Source of the DNA: Condylostoma magnum
Lineage: Eukaryota > Ciliophora > Heterotrichea > Heterotrichida > Condylostomatidae
NCBI GenBank assembly: GCA_920105805.1
Contig: CAKKTI010000065.1
Span: 7,436 to 71,435, forward strand
Length of the DNA stretch: 64,000 nucleotides
Direction of reading: 5' to 3'
A program made the position numbers and the translations under genes. The notes beneath the pieces were generated by a model. It made no database searches and was not told the DNA's origin. It worked only from the letters and a program-made list of their open reading frames with translations. The first letter of the stretch is position 1, and each line of letters opens with the position of its first letter. Of this stretch, positions 13,939 to 25,380 are shown piece by piece.

Positions 13939-16260
13939 ATGTCAGAGGAAAGTTTGTTTGAACTGGTGATTGAGGTTACTTCACTTCACTCGTAGTAAAG
14001 CCTAAGCACTGAGGATCTGAGAGGGAGAATTACATTTGAAGATCTTGCAACAACGCTGCATTACTAATAGTAGGTAGTGCTGCATATAGATGAACTGTAG
14101 CCGGACAGTTAAGTAGCGCTTGATTTTAATGTAAATGAATTGAAACTAGGAGAAATACAAGTCTCCTTGGCTGAGTTGTTCCCTGAACAACTCCATGGAA
14201 CAGTATTAAAAACGTTTAATATGCCAGATGTGTAGGATTGCTATGTCAATATAGCATTTTCACTTATAAGTATGGAGTAAAAGGAATAGATGGGTGTAGA
14301 AGGGCCTTCTCTGAATAGTAATTGTCCGTATTTAAAGAAATTTGCATTGGCCCACTAGTATGAGAGGGAAGCTTAGCAGGTGTTGGCGAGGTTGAGGGAG
14401 GAGATTGGACCGTTTTTAGGAATGGCGGAGGAAGAAGGCTTTAGATCACCTGGAAGACAAGGAAGTAGGTCACCTACTAAATCACCTGTTAAGTCTCCTG
14501 GCAGAGGATCTGTAGGGGGGAAATCGCCGTATAGGAGAAATGTGGCTAGGCCGGTTAATTAGTTGGAATAATATCCGGAAATAGAGGTTCCCAGTAGATT
14601 TGCGTTGGAGTTTAAGAGACTGTCTAATGTTGAGCTAGAAAGGGTTAGAAATTTGATTATTGCTATGTGTGAGAAATTAAGACTTATGAAGATTTAGACC
14701 TAGGAAGTAGATTATTTTAAGCAGGAAATTGAATCATGTGAAAATGCGTAAAATGAACTAGAAGTTTCTATGAAGGAAACGGAGGATTAAGTCAGTTAAG
14801 TTTCATAAACATTAGATGAGTATCAAGAGGAAATTTAGTACTAAACTGAAAGATCAAAGGAAAATACAGAGAATCATAAAGGTAAGATATCAATGCTGTA
14901 ATAAAGACTCAAGGATTTATAAGATGAACTTGCTGAAGCTGAAGAGGAGAATAAGCAATTAAAGGGAGTCACTGAGGAAAGCATTGATAGAGAATTAGAG
15001 CATTTAAGATAGGAGTATTAAGAAAGCGAGGAAAAGAGAGTACAAGTACAGGAAGAGTTTAAGTAAAAGGTAAAAGACTATTCATAAAACTAGAAGGAAT
15101 TAACATAATAAAGGCAGGACTTAAGCTTCTAAAAACTAAACTTAGAACAATAACTGGAGGACATATACATTCATATAGATAAGCTAAACTTAGAAAACTC
15201 CCAACTTAATGTTGAACTACAAAAATTAAAAGGTGCTGAAAGCATAGAAGCAAATCTTAAGTAAAAACTAATGATATTATAAGCAACTGGGTAAGAGGAA
15301 AAGCTCGGAGTAGTAACACTCAAGCAAAAACTCGAAGATATGAAGAAATAATATGATAATTATATGAGACAAGCTACTGAATTAGACTAAAAGATGTAAA
15401 GAGATACTAAAAACTTAAATCAATCTGCATAGCAGATTGAAAACAACCTAAAAGAAAGAGAAAACAATATCAAATAATATAAAGAATAAGAACACACTTT
15501 AAAGGAAAATCTTGATAGTCTCCAACAGCTTTACAACATGAAGTAAAATCTAGAGCAAACCTATGATAAATTGAATAAATCCAACAACTCGTATCAAAAC
15601 GCTAAGGACTAAATTCTAAATGAGATGTCATGGGTAGCTGATTACTTTCTACTACACTCTCGCTCAACCTTAGAGGAGCATAGAGTTCACAATAGGATTT
15701 AAGATGTATGGGAGCAGAAGAAGTTTGAACTAGAGGCTCTAAAGCACAGCGTATATCAAGAAAAGATGAAGAATCCAATATACATTCCCCTAAAAGGTGA
15801 TATAGTAGACGAGGCCCTAGCAGAGTACTTAAACTCAAGAGACGAGATAATTCATGTCCCTTTTATCAGAGAAGCAAGTGAAGTGTATCACTTTGGCACT
15901 AAAAGGGTCTGGATTAAATTTGAAAAGGGTAAATTAAGTGCAAGAGTAGGTGGAGGGTTTTTACCTATAGAGGATTTTATAGAGGCTTATACAGATGTAG
16001 AGATAGAAAAATTTGAGTACAAACATAGAGAGGTGAGTCCTGATGAGAAAAGAGCTTTGGGTAAGTTTGCAGCGGGTGTAGTAGGAGAGAATAGTCCAAA
16101 ATCTCCTAAGAAGATAAGAGAGGAGTTGGTGAAAGCTGTGCAGAGTGGAGAATTCACTACTGCATTTGGAGTTAAAAGAGGAAACAGTCCTAGTAGAGGC
16201 TTTTCACCGTCAAGGACGAGGGCAACTGTGTCGCCTGATAAGAGATTTCAGTCACCTTAG
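13939..16260 (+). CDS. Coiled-coil protein with C-terminal GAR (Gas2-related) domain
   Basis: 773 residues. The N-terminal 110 residues are a C2-like or unassigned beta-rich region. A Ser-Pro/Lys linker (residues 155-205) follows, then some 400 residues of coiled coil. A GAR domain lies at about 615-695: V-Y-H-F-G-T-K-R-V-W-I-K-F, then L-S-A-R-V-G-G-G-F-L-P-I-x2-F. The GAR domain binds microtubules. The tail is a basic, Ser-Pro-rich string, also common in microtubule binders. It probably acts in the cortical or ciliary cytoskeleton. The stop TAG at 16258 is 14 nt from the convergent gene's TAA; without it the frame would run about 80 bases into that gene. Confidence 0.82.
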
Positions 16261-16274
16261 TTTATATATAAAAG

Positions 16275-17003
16275 TTAGTGGTTTAAAGAGAATTCACAGC
16301 AGTAGCGGGTTGGTATATTGACTATTTCGTGGTTGTCTAGTTGAATTGTTGCCTTTTTCTTGTCTTTGGATATAAAAATACCTTTTTAGGTTTTGTACGG
16401 ACCCTTGATTACGTATATTGGACTATTGATACTAGGAAGGGATTGCTTTAGGTCCTTTTCCTGTAAATCAGTGATCATAGTTTAGTCTTTTGTAAGTAAA
16501 ACTATTGTATATGGATCGGGTATGTCGTTTATAATAGCAAGTGTATTGAATAAAGCGCCTTATTGGATATGTTTGTTAACTATTTTCACTATTAAGCCAA
16601 CTTGAGCTCACTTAATTCTAGTTTTTTCCTAAATTTCAGAAGGCTGATCACTATCGATTGTATCAGATTACACATTATCAACAGTTGTTTTAATAATTCT
16701 TGCAGAATTGGGAATCTGCACATTTACATAAGAACCATTTATCTCCACTACAATTCCTTTCATATCAGAATACTTTCCTCTTAATATCTTTACTTAATCT
16801 CCTATTTCATACTGAATTTCTTATTAGTTATCTTGTATTGAATCTGCTCCTAATCCCATTCTAGCTGGCCTTGGTGTTTCTTTAGGTTACACTTTTACCT
16901 ACTCTTTAGCATTCTTGCCTATTCCCTGTCCTCTTTTCCATCCATATCAAGACAAAAATTTAGCTCCAAAGCCTTCAACAGGCTAAGTTGAATAATTTTC
17001 CAT
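16275..17003 (-). CDS. GPKOW: GPKOW/Spp2-like spliceosomal G-patch and KOW protein
   Basis: 242 residues. The G-patch is at residues 8-35 (P-V-E-G-F-G-A-K-F, then G-W-K-R-G-Q-G-I-G-K-N). Two KOW motifs follow: D-Q-V-K-I-L-R-G-K-Y-S-D-M-K-G near residue 75 and P-I-Y-V-I-K-G-P-Y-K-T-Q-K-G near residue 190. This order is that of GPKOW/Spp2, which recruits the helicase DHX16/Prp2 to the spliceosome for activation. It fits a genome full of tiny introns. TGA codes Trp inside the gene (L-S-W-Y-G-W), while TAA at 16275 is the likely stop. Its start codon is 20 nt from that of the divergent gene at 17024. Confidence 0.85.
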
Positions 17004-17023
17004 TTTTCTTATTAAAAATTCAA

Positions 17024-17311
17024 ATGGAAGATTAAAGCAAACGATACTATATTCCCTATACTGAGACTGTAATGTCAGCTATTAAGAAACGCAAATTGAA
17101 CCAGGGAATTGAAAATATCCACCCAGCTCCTGGACTTATCGGACCACCTTTAAGAGAATATACACCATGGCCTGATCCTCCTCTATCTTCAGAGGAAATT
17201 TAGTAGTTAACAGAGGAAACTTTATAAATTGAGTAAGAAAGATAATAAAGGATAAATAAAGCTACTTATGAATCAACCACTAAAACCTTTAGTGATTTAA
17301 GCAACTTTTGA
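17024..17311 (+). CDS. Small unknown protein
   Basis: 95 residues, beginning M-E-D-Q-S-K-R-Y-Y-I-P-Y. A Pro-rich middle (I-H-P-A-P-G-L-I-G-P-P-L) and a Glu/Gln-rich helical end follow. I recognise no family. It is divergent from GPKOW with only 20 nt between start codons, so the two probably share a promoter. It ends at TGA 17309. The 180 bases to the CDPK gene look noncoding. Confidence 0.55.
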
Positions 17312-17493
17312 GTTATTGTTAATTGTACCTTCGTTCATACCTGCGTTTTGTTAGTTTAATTAAAGAGGTACTCTTAGTAGCATCTTATCAAAACTCTATT
17401 GCATATACATATTAATCTCCCTAATTCCAAATAAGTAACATTACTGCATATTTATCAGTTACATATAAATCCTTCCTAAAAATATACCAAAAA

Positions 17494-19002
<1,509 letters not shown>

Positions 19003-19010
19003 AATTTAGG

Positions 19011-19811
19011 TTAAGTAAAGAAAATACTGCATTTTTGGTCAAAATCAGTCATCCACATTACCTTTTGAAACTCTTCTTTTTCTATGTATCCCTTTTCAGC
19101 TGAATCAATTTCATTAAATATTTTTTCTATAATAGCATTTATCTCCAGCTACGATAAAATTGCTCCTACAATCATGGATAGTGCTTATTTTATGTCACTT
19201 TTCTTCAAAACTCCATCCTCATCAAAGTCAAATAATCTAAAAGCAAACTGGATTTTCCTATCAATCGGTATTTTTGGGCAAAATACAGACAAATAGACAC
19301 AAAACTGCTCGAAATCAATATAAGGAATTTCATCAGTTGCTATTCCGTATCCAGTATTAGGAGCTGTTCCTTGAGAATGATTTAAGTTATCTTTATTCCA
19401 CCCAGTTGTGTTTCCAGGGTCATCTAGCTCTCCTGTTTTCGTCTCATTTCTAATTACATCCGTTGGGTCTTGCATTTCATTGCCTTCTCTAAACTTATGA
19501 ATGTATTCTGGAGGTCTGAATGGCAAAGCTAGATAAAGTCTTGTTTTAAAGGGATGATATCTAAGCTCATCGAATTGTAAGAACTAGTTATTGCTTATTT
19601 TACCCTGAGTATAAATTACCAGTTTTCTACTATCCAGTTCTATAAATCTTGAATACAAAACTACTAGCTCCTTTGCCGAGTCTGATTAAAATATACAGCT
19701 GCTGTTCATCATTATTTCATATATCCTTTCAGTTGAAACTGTAGAATGACTGAGGTTAATAAGCTCATGTATGTAGTCCTCTTCCGAGTTATTCTTGAAA
19801 ACGTTTCCCAT
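19011..19811 (-). CDS. CIB/calcineurin B-like EF-hand protein
   Basis: 266 residues, starting M-G-N-V-F-K-N-N-S, a myristoylation-type start. The C-terminal half has EF-hand pairs: F-R-L-F-D-F-D-E-D-G-V-L followed by helices, then a degenerate loop (D-S-A-E-K-G-Y-I-E-K-E-E-F) and an end like that of CIB proteins (T-D-F-D-Q-K-C-S-I). An acidic insert of about 60 residues separates the N-terminal part. It is a membrane-attached calcium sensor. It ends at TAA 19011, tail-to-tail with the CDPK. Co-function with the CDPK is only a guess from proximity. Confidence 0.75.
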
Positions 19812-19866
19812 GTTTAATTATTAGCTAGCAGATTATGCTGATAAGGAATGATAAACAAGGCTTGTT

Positions 19867-20259
19867 TTAGTAAATTGTATTAGTTAATGTTCTCTGTACA
19901 AATTAATCCAGTTATGCTCTGTTTAGAAAGTTTTTGATGTTGATTCCTTTTGCTTTTGGAGTATTTATATCAGTGTTGCACGGAAAATCACTGCTGCTTG
20001 TTGCAAAATATTAGTTTTCTTCACGGTTGTCTTGTGCTTTATAATCAACGATGAAAGACTTACTCTTCTTATGGTTTGTTTTAATTGTCTCAACGGATGG
20101 AATTCCCTCGCTTTCTACTGATTCATCTAGAACTCAACCTTAATCGATGAATCTATCGTCAAAACTAATCTCAAGGGATTAATTGCTGTCTTCTATTATA
20201 AGGCTTTGGTTTAAATCTTACTAGCAGGTGCATGGGTTTGTAGAGATTGATTGCCCCAT
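19867..20259 (-). CDS. Small acylated-type unknown protein
   Basis: About 130 residues beginning M-G-Q-S-I-S-T-N-P-C-T-C, which fits N-myristoylation with neighbouring palmitoylatable Cys. The rest is acidic and Ser/Asn-rich with no domain. The frame also stays open upstream of this ATG, so a longer N-terminus cannot be excluded. The stop (TAA 19867) leaves 55 nt before the CIB-like gene's start. Confidence 0.5.
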
Positions 20260-20303
20260 TTTATTATGAAAAGAGTATGAGAAGTCATGGCAAATTTTAT
20301 CTA

Positions 20304-20567
20304 TTAGCTATTCAGTCTATATGACTCAGGTGTTGTGGTTGATTTGAGTTTTTGGTGATTCTTTCGGGGGGGCTATTAGTTGAAAGAGTTTCCTGGGGAT
20401 TGTTAGTATTCGTAGGGTGTTCTTAGCCTGCTATTATTTTTAAACAAAGGCTATTTGGTTGTTAACTAGTTTCAAGTTATGGGCGTCTGGGCCAATGGGC
20501 TAGATTTACTATATTTGCTTATAATTTTAGCAGTAAATCAGCTAGGGAAGTCATGTTTATCCGTCAT
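20304..20567 (-). CDS. Possible small basic protein starting inside a tandem repeat
   Basis: An 87-residue frame beginning M-T-D-K-H-D-F-P-S-W-F, followed by a Ser/Thr/Asn/Gln/Pro-rich basic sequence with no known domain. Its ATG lies in the first unit of the 52-bp array, and the same ATG-ACG-GAT recurs in the other units on this strand. All three frames are open here, so coding status is unproven. Stops are TAA 20304 and TAG 20301. Confidence 0.35.
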
Positions 20568-20690
20568 TTGGATTATTGTAGTGTCTTATTAAAAGAAGAT
20601 ATTGTAGTCTATCCGTCATTTGGATTATTGTAGTGTCTTATTCAAGTAAGAGATTGTAGTCTATCCGTCATTTGGATTATTGTAGTGTAC
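20559..20690 (+). repeat. Tandem array of about three 52-bp units
   Basis: Units start at 20559, 20611 and 20663, exactly 52 bp apart, each with ATCCGTCATTTGGATTATTG and then GTAGTGT. A degenerate fourth copy starts at 20709 (ATCTAAGCTTTGGATTAATG). Each unit can form a short hairpin (ATCC/GGAT with a 7-nt loop). In the degenerate copy the stem is TAATC/GATTA, so pairing is kept while the sequence changes. Confidence 0.85.
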
Positions 20691-20777
20691 CAAGAAGGAG
20701 TTGTATTAATCTAAGCTTTGGATTAATGTAAAGTTGCTATATTAGTAGTTATATGTGAGAGTTTAAGCTGGTATAAC

Positions 20778-20840
20778 TGGGGAGGGAGGTTCGTTAAACC
20801 CCCAGCGTATTTCTACGCTGCCTTGCCTAACTGGGGAATG
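20778..20840 (+). other. GC-rich hairpin block between the two arrays
   Basis: A directly repeated TAACTGGGGA flanks a block that contains a perfect 7-bp hairpin (CAGCGTA at 20803-20809 with TACGCTG at 20814-20820) and a second foldback GGTT/AACC. The base composition differs sharply from the AT-rich surroundings. It does not match a tRNA: no acceptor stem or anticodon arm could be fitted. Confidence 0.55.
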
Positions 20841-20859
20841 GCATTGTATAGATATACAA

Positions 20860-21295
20860 ACTGATATAGTTGGACTTCTCAAATCTTTGATATATTGCGA
20901 TTTGAAACTGATATAGGTGGACTTCTCGTTTTATTTAAGTCTTGACAGCTAAACTGATATAGCGGGACTTCTCCTTCCATGAGTCCCACTCCATTTGAAC
21001 TGATATAGTGGGACTTCTCGTTCTATAAGACATTCCACAGTCCTACTGATATAGTGGGACTTCTCCTTCCATGAGTCTCTCCACAGTCCTACTGATATAG
21101 TGGGACTTCTCCTTCCATGAGTCTCTCCACAGTCCTACTGATATAGTGGGACTTCTCCTTCCATGAGTCCCACTCCATTTGAACTGATATAGTAGGACTT
21201 CTCCTTCCATGAGTCTCTCCACAGTCCTACTGATATAGTAGGACTTCTCCTTCCATGAGTCACTCCACAGTCCTACTGATATAGTGGGACTTCTC
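20860..21295 (+). repeat. Ten-unit, 46-bp periodic array with conserved 21-nt core
   Basis: The core ACTGATATAGTGGGACTTCTC starts at 20860, 20907, 20953, 20999, 21045, 21091, 21137, 21183, 21229 and 21275: one spacing of 47 and eight of exactly 46. Spacers of 25-26 nt differ strongly at the left end and fall into two classes on the right. In most right-hand units the spacer supplies AGTCCTAC or AGTCCCAC, which pairs with GTRGGACT of the core. The stem is 8 bp with G-U or A-U variants; the loop is TGATATA in one spacer class and longer in the other. It is not coding in any obvious way. Confidence 0.9.
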
Positions 21296-21336
21296 CTATC
21301 ATGATATGAAGTCCTCTTGAGCTATAACATGAGGCA

Positions 21337-21467
21337 TGGTCCAAGGACCAATGTTCTTTTTATTTCAGGGGTTAAGCCCGCCCGACTTGAACAGAGGCTG
21401 AGACTAGCTTTATAATCCTAAAAAAGCTAGTCCCAGCAAGGTCGCTCCTTAAACTCTTAGGAGCGCC
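21337..21467 (+). other. Cluster of strong hairpins downstream of the array
   Basis: Three foldbacks lie in a row. TGGTCC-AA-GGACCA is at 21337-21350. A 14-bp stem with one A-C mismatch is at 21397-21437 (GCTGAGACTAGCTT with AAGCTAGTCCCAGC). A 9-bp stem with one bulge is at 21440-21467 (GGTCGCTCCT with AGGAGCGCC). With the arrays they make a structured, GC-richer locus between two minus-strand genes. A structured noncoding RNA is the simplest idea, but I cannot place it in a known RNA family. Confidence 0.6.
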
Positions 21468-21543
21468 TTTATGATAAACTAAACGGCTTGATGGCCATTT
21501 AACTTATGCCAGATTATAGAAGCTGACGTAAATAACTGAAAAA

Positions 21544-23123
21544 TTAGATGAAATATTTTTTGAGTGTACAATTTTATTATGCAAAGCTTTAAAGTATTAG
21601 TGCTTCTCTGTAGAATTCTAGTATATTCCGATGAGTAAATGGGTAAATATAGTTTGGATATTGATTTAACATTGAGATAATTATGAGATTAATTACTTTG
21701 GTTAGCACTGATGCTTGCTTTTGATGTGATATTTTACCTTTAGTAATAAAGGGAAGCAATATTCTAATACACTACTCTTATGAGTAATATTAGATAGTCA
21801 AAGAATGAGTGGCAATTGTGTACTCGATTACTAGGAAGTCTTAATTATGCCAAACCTATGTTCGTAAAAGTAGAAGCATTGCACTTACGTTGCTTAAATA
21901 GCTCAACTAACACGAAAACCATATTAAACTTATGTCTAAAACAATAGAGATCAAATTACAATCAAACTTTTATGCATTAAAAATTACAATTATCTGAGGA
22001 ATAAAGCTCAGCACTTTAAAATAATCAAGATCTTCTTATGTATTGATTTATAACAAATTGTTACAAATTAGGGCTGGAATAGTATTTCCTCTCTTCAATT
22101 TACTAAATAATAGATCAAAATTAAGAATAACCTATAGTAACTTTTTCAAAACATTATCTTTTAACAAGTTTAAAACCGACTTTTATATAAAGCTAATTGA
22201 ATTTGTGCTTAAAAAATCAGCTATTCCTGCATAAGTAATGTATTATTAGATCTTAAACTGATTCGATTTGAATAAAAAGCACAGTTTATTTAGAGATAAT
22301 CTAAATTCATCATACTTTTGTTTAACTTTTAATAATTTTGATCTATCAATGCTTTTTCTGTGAATTAGTATATCATTTTACTTTAATCTATTCATCATTT
22401 TTCTCTTTCTATCTTTGATATAGTTTAAAATAAGTTGCTTTGAAATATACTCGTCATCTCTTTGATTTATTAAGCTTAATCATTATGAATACTTAATTTT
22501 AATCTTCATTCAAAAGATATCCAACTCTGATCCCATATTTCTTATTGCTTTGTAATCATATGCTCCAAAAGCAAACTATTCGAAGTCGTGAATGCTCATC
22601 TTCTCCCCAGAAACCTGAAAGCTTTATTAGTATGTTTTCTTTACTAATTAGCTTATTCTTTACTACTGCTAGCTTAAACACCTAAACTTTCTTTTAGGGG
22701 ATACTTTCTTATTGTTAATGATGCTTTTATAAGTAAATCGTGGGCTTATTATACTATTGGATTAATTCTCTTGTTTTTATTCTGGTTGTATAGTAAAGTT
22801 TTTGTTACTTTTATCCTTTAATTAGTTTTAGTCTAAAAGATCTTTATTATCCACTCTAGAAATGTTTCAATCATTTTAGGTTAATCTTCAGTCTAATAGT
22901 TTTCAGAAATTATCGTCAATATCATCTCTTGACCTAAGCCTTTACTATTTCTTCTATTTACTTGATTAAAATTCAAATATTGGAGTAAACATTCTTCTAT
23001 TTCTCATGTAGGCTTATTATCTATGTTACATTTTAAAGTGTTATCAAATGAAAAATTATTACGTTACAAGACTAATACTATCTTGTACTACATAAGTACC
23101 AAGATTTTAAAGTTTATATACAT
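21544..23123 (-). CDS. Unknown protein, about 520 residues, probably with one 20-23 nt intron
   Basis: Two long frames join only if about 20 or 23 nt are removed near 22622-22663. Candidates are a 20-nt GT..AG segment at 22644-22663 and a 23-nt one at 22622-22644. The product is helical and Leu/Ile/Lys-rich with no recognised motif. The first part reads M-Y-I-N-F-K-I-L-V-L-M-Q-Y-K; the last third is more hydrophobic (L-S-N-V-S-A-M-L-L-L-L) but has no clear membrane topology. The end is set at TAA 21544, because the frame otherwise runs into the hairpin and repeat locus. A frameshift in the sequence is the alternative to an intron. Confidence 0.5.
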
Positions 23124-23279
23124 TAGAATGCTTAATTACTATGTATCTCAATACAAATATTAAAAGACTGGTTTAAATCAGCTACATAGCAAAGATTTCC
23201 TGCTCTTATAAACAAACTTATCTTAATCTACAAAATTTAACTACTTTCACCATTACAAAGATTTCTAACATTTACAAGA

Positions 23280-24674
23280 ATGTCCGAATACACTGAAGGC
23301 TCAGCAAAAGTTGTACTAAAACCAGGAGTATTTCTAAACCCTGCTTAAATCTACAACCGCGATATATCAGTCTCAGTAATAAAAACATACACCTAAGAGA
23401 TCTAAACCCCAGTGTCCATCCTGGAACCTCTGGCAGCGACAGGAATCCGTAGTATTCGCTACTACAAAGAAATAGACAGTGAAGTTGATAGAATAACGGC
23501 AAATGACTGGAATCCTGAGGCTGTTTAAGAGATGCAGTAAAACTTTGAAATAAATGGGATCTAAGGTGATATAAGACAAATGGATGCTATAGGCTTATTA
23601 TACGAGGCTCGTTAAAACCCTTATAATATAGTTGACCTAGATCCTTATGGATCAGTTTCTAGTTTCTTAGATGGAGCTGTTCAAGCTGTACAAGATGGAG
23701 GACTGTTATGCATAACTAGTACGGACATGACTGTGCTATGTGGTAATCATTAAGACACTGCCTTCTATAAGTACGGAAGCATAACTACTAATGCTAAATA
23801 CCAACATGAGTCAGCTTTACGATCTATTCTATTTGCTTTAAGAGCATGTGCTAATAAATACCAGAAGTCAATTGAGCCGTTGATCTCATTAAGCATTGAT
23901 TTTTATGTAAGAGTGTTTGTTAAGATAGTGAATTCTCCAGAAAAAGCCAGCAAGTCTATATTGAAAACATTTTTAGTGTTTTAGTGCTCATAATGCCCTG
24001 CGTTTTTCTTACACTGGCTTGGAAAACCTAAAGGGAAGCGAGCGTGCAGTAATCAGTTCGAAATAGGAGACCATTGCAGTCAGTGTGGAGGGTAATTCTT
24101 GGTTGAAGGGCCATTATATGGTGGATAACTACACGATAAACAGTTTGTAAGAAAAATGCAAGGAGTTGTATAAAACTCAGATTTATAATCAAAGAAAAGA
24201 ATTAATGGAATGCTCAATTCAGTCATGGAAGAAATAGATACACCCTTGTACTATAATATCAGTGTACTATGCAAATCATTTAAAACAATAATGATGTCTA
24301 ATCTAAAGCTAAGAACTGCTGTTAGAAGATTAGGAGGTAATATTTCATAGTCTCACACTGATTGTAGAAATTACAAAATTGATCTAAGTGTTGATTAAAT
24401 TTTTGATATTATTAGATATTGAAGGTTAAGTGTTGTTCCATAGGAAAAATGACTCAATAAGATAGATAGTAATTCTGTTATTTACGTGCTTATAAACAAG
24501 ACGCCATAGAGTTTACAAGTAAATTTTGATGGTGAACCAAATGAGCAAGATTTGAATTTTGAAATGTTACCGAAGTACATACCTCCTCCTAAGTCGCATT
24601 GGGGACCTGGTAAAAGAGCCTAAAGAACTTCAAATAGGGAAAAACAGCCGGAAAAGAAGGTTGAAAACAGTTAA
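23280..24674 (+). CDS. TRM1: tRNA (guanine26-N2)-dimethyltransferase Trm1
   Basis: 464 residues. The N-terminal part has [16 protein letters not shown]. The SAM fold contains E-P-L-A-A-T-G-I-R and the family signature V-D-L-D-P-Y-G-S (about residues 123-130). A helper loop is at [12 protein letters not shown]. The C-terminal zinc region has C-x2-C pairs (C-S-Q-C-P, C-S-Q-C-G-G). Trm1 dimethylates G26 of many tRNAs in nucleus and mitochondria. The length fits the family. The start is the first Met before the conserved block. The stop TAA 24672 is chosen, although the frame stays open into the next gene. Confidence 0.92.
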
Positions 24675-24698
24675 TTGTAGTTATTAATTTATTCATAA

Positions 24699-25244
24699 AT
24701 GTCATCTCCTAAAAGAAATAAAGTGTATTCTCCTATAAGATCTTACATTGACTATGGAAGAAAGTCAAGTCCAATTAAGTATATGAATATTGCAGATCTT
24801 GAAATGTTTTAGAGGTAGTCCATGTCAGGTTAATCCCCCTTTAAATCAGCTCAAATGTAAAAATAACCAACTTAATATGCCCATTCTCCTATTCAATCTC
24901 CAGATAGTTCTAAAAAGAGAAAAGGAGTTAATAAAGCTATTTAACGCTAAGGAAGCTTCTAATCAAATTAAACTGGAAGCAACTCACCGTTAAAATTTCA
25001 AGGATAAAATTTCGGAGATCTTATTCAAAGCAATATGACCGAAAGTATTGACAACGTCAAGGAATAAATTGAGCATTATAGGAATTTATTTGAATAAACT
25101 AGAAGCTAGAATTTAAACCAAGGTACTGGAGAACTATATGATGAAATTACAAAACTAAAGGATAGGGTAGAGTCAATAGAATAAACATAGATGAAAATTC
25201 TAGACTATGTAGAAAAGATAAGCAGAAATTATTCAATAGATTAG
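24699..25244 (+). CDS. Unknown Ser/Pro/Lys-rich protein with C-terminal coiled coil
   Basis: 181 residues. The first half is low-complexity with repeated S-P (M-S-S-P-K-R-N-K-V-Y-S-P). The second half is a coiled coil (about residues 110-175). It lies in the same frame as Trm1, 24 nt after that gene's TAA. A Trm1 read-through is conceivable, but Trm1 proteins do not carry such a tail, so I treat it as separate. It ends at TAG 25242 followed by TAA. The 136 bases to the next gene's stop appear empty. Confidence 0.55.
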
Positions 25245-25380
25245 TAAAATAGTTAATTTTATGTGAAATAACGGTTTTTATTGATTTTAAGATTAAAGAA
25301 TATTAGTAAATACATTATTTTACCAATCTATGATAAAGGAAGCATATACTAAACATATAAAACAACTTTCTCAAATCAAA

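Noticed and set aside
16258-16345. Code with TGA as the only stop (karyorelictid type)
   Set aside because: It would make several convergent genes overlap in coding sequence by up to about 100 bases and add unconserved tails; TAA/TAG ends remove all such overlaps.
20778-20840. tRNA gene suggested by GGTTCG
   Set aside because: No 7-bp acceptor stem, D arm or anticodon arm can be built around it.
20860-21295. CRISPR array
   Set aside because: The repeat-spacer look is superficial. Right-hand spacers recur among themselves, the host is a eukaryote, and no cas-like gene is near.
24672-24701. Trm1 read-through fusion with the following in-frame gene
   Set aside because: The frame is continuous if TAA is Gln, but Trm1 ends normally before it and a well-placed ATG follows after 24 nt.
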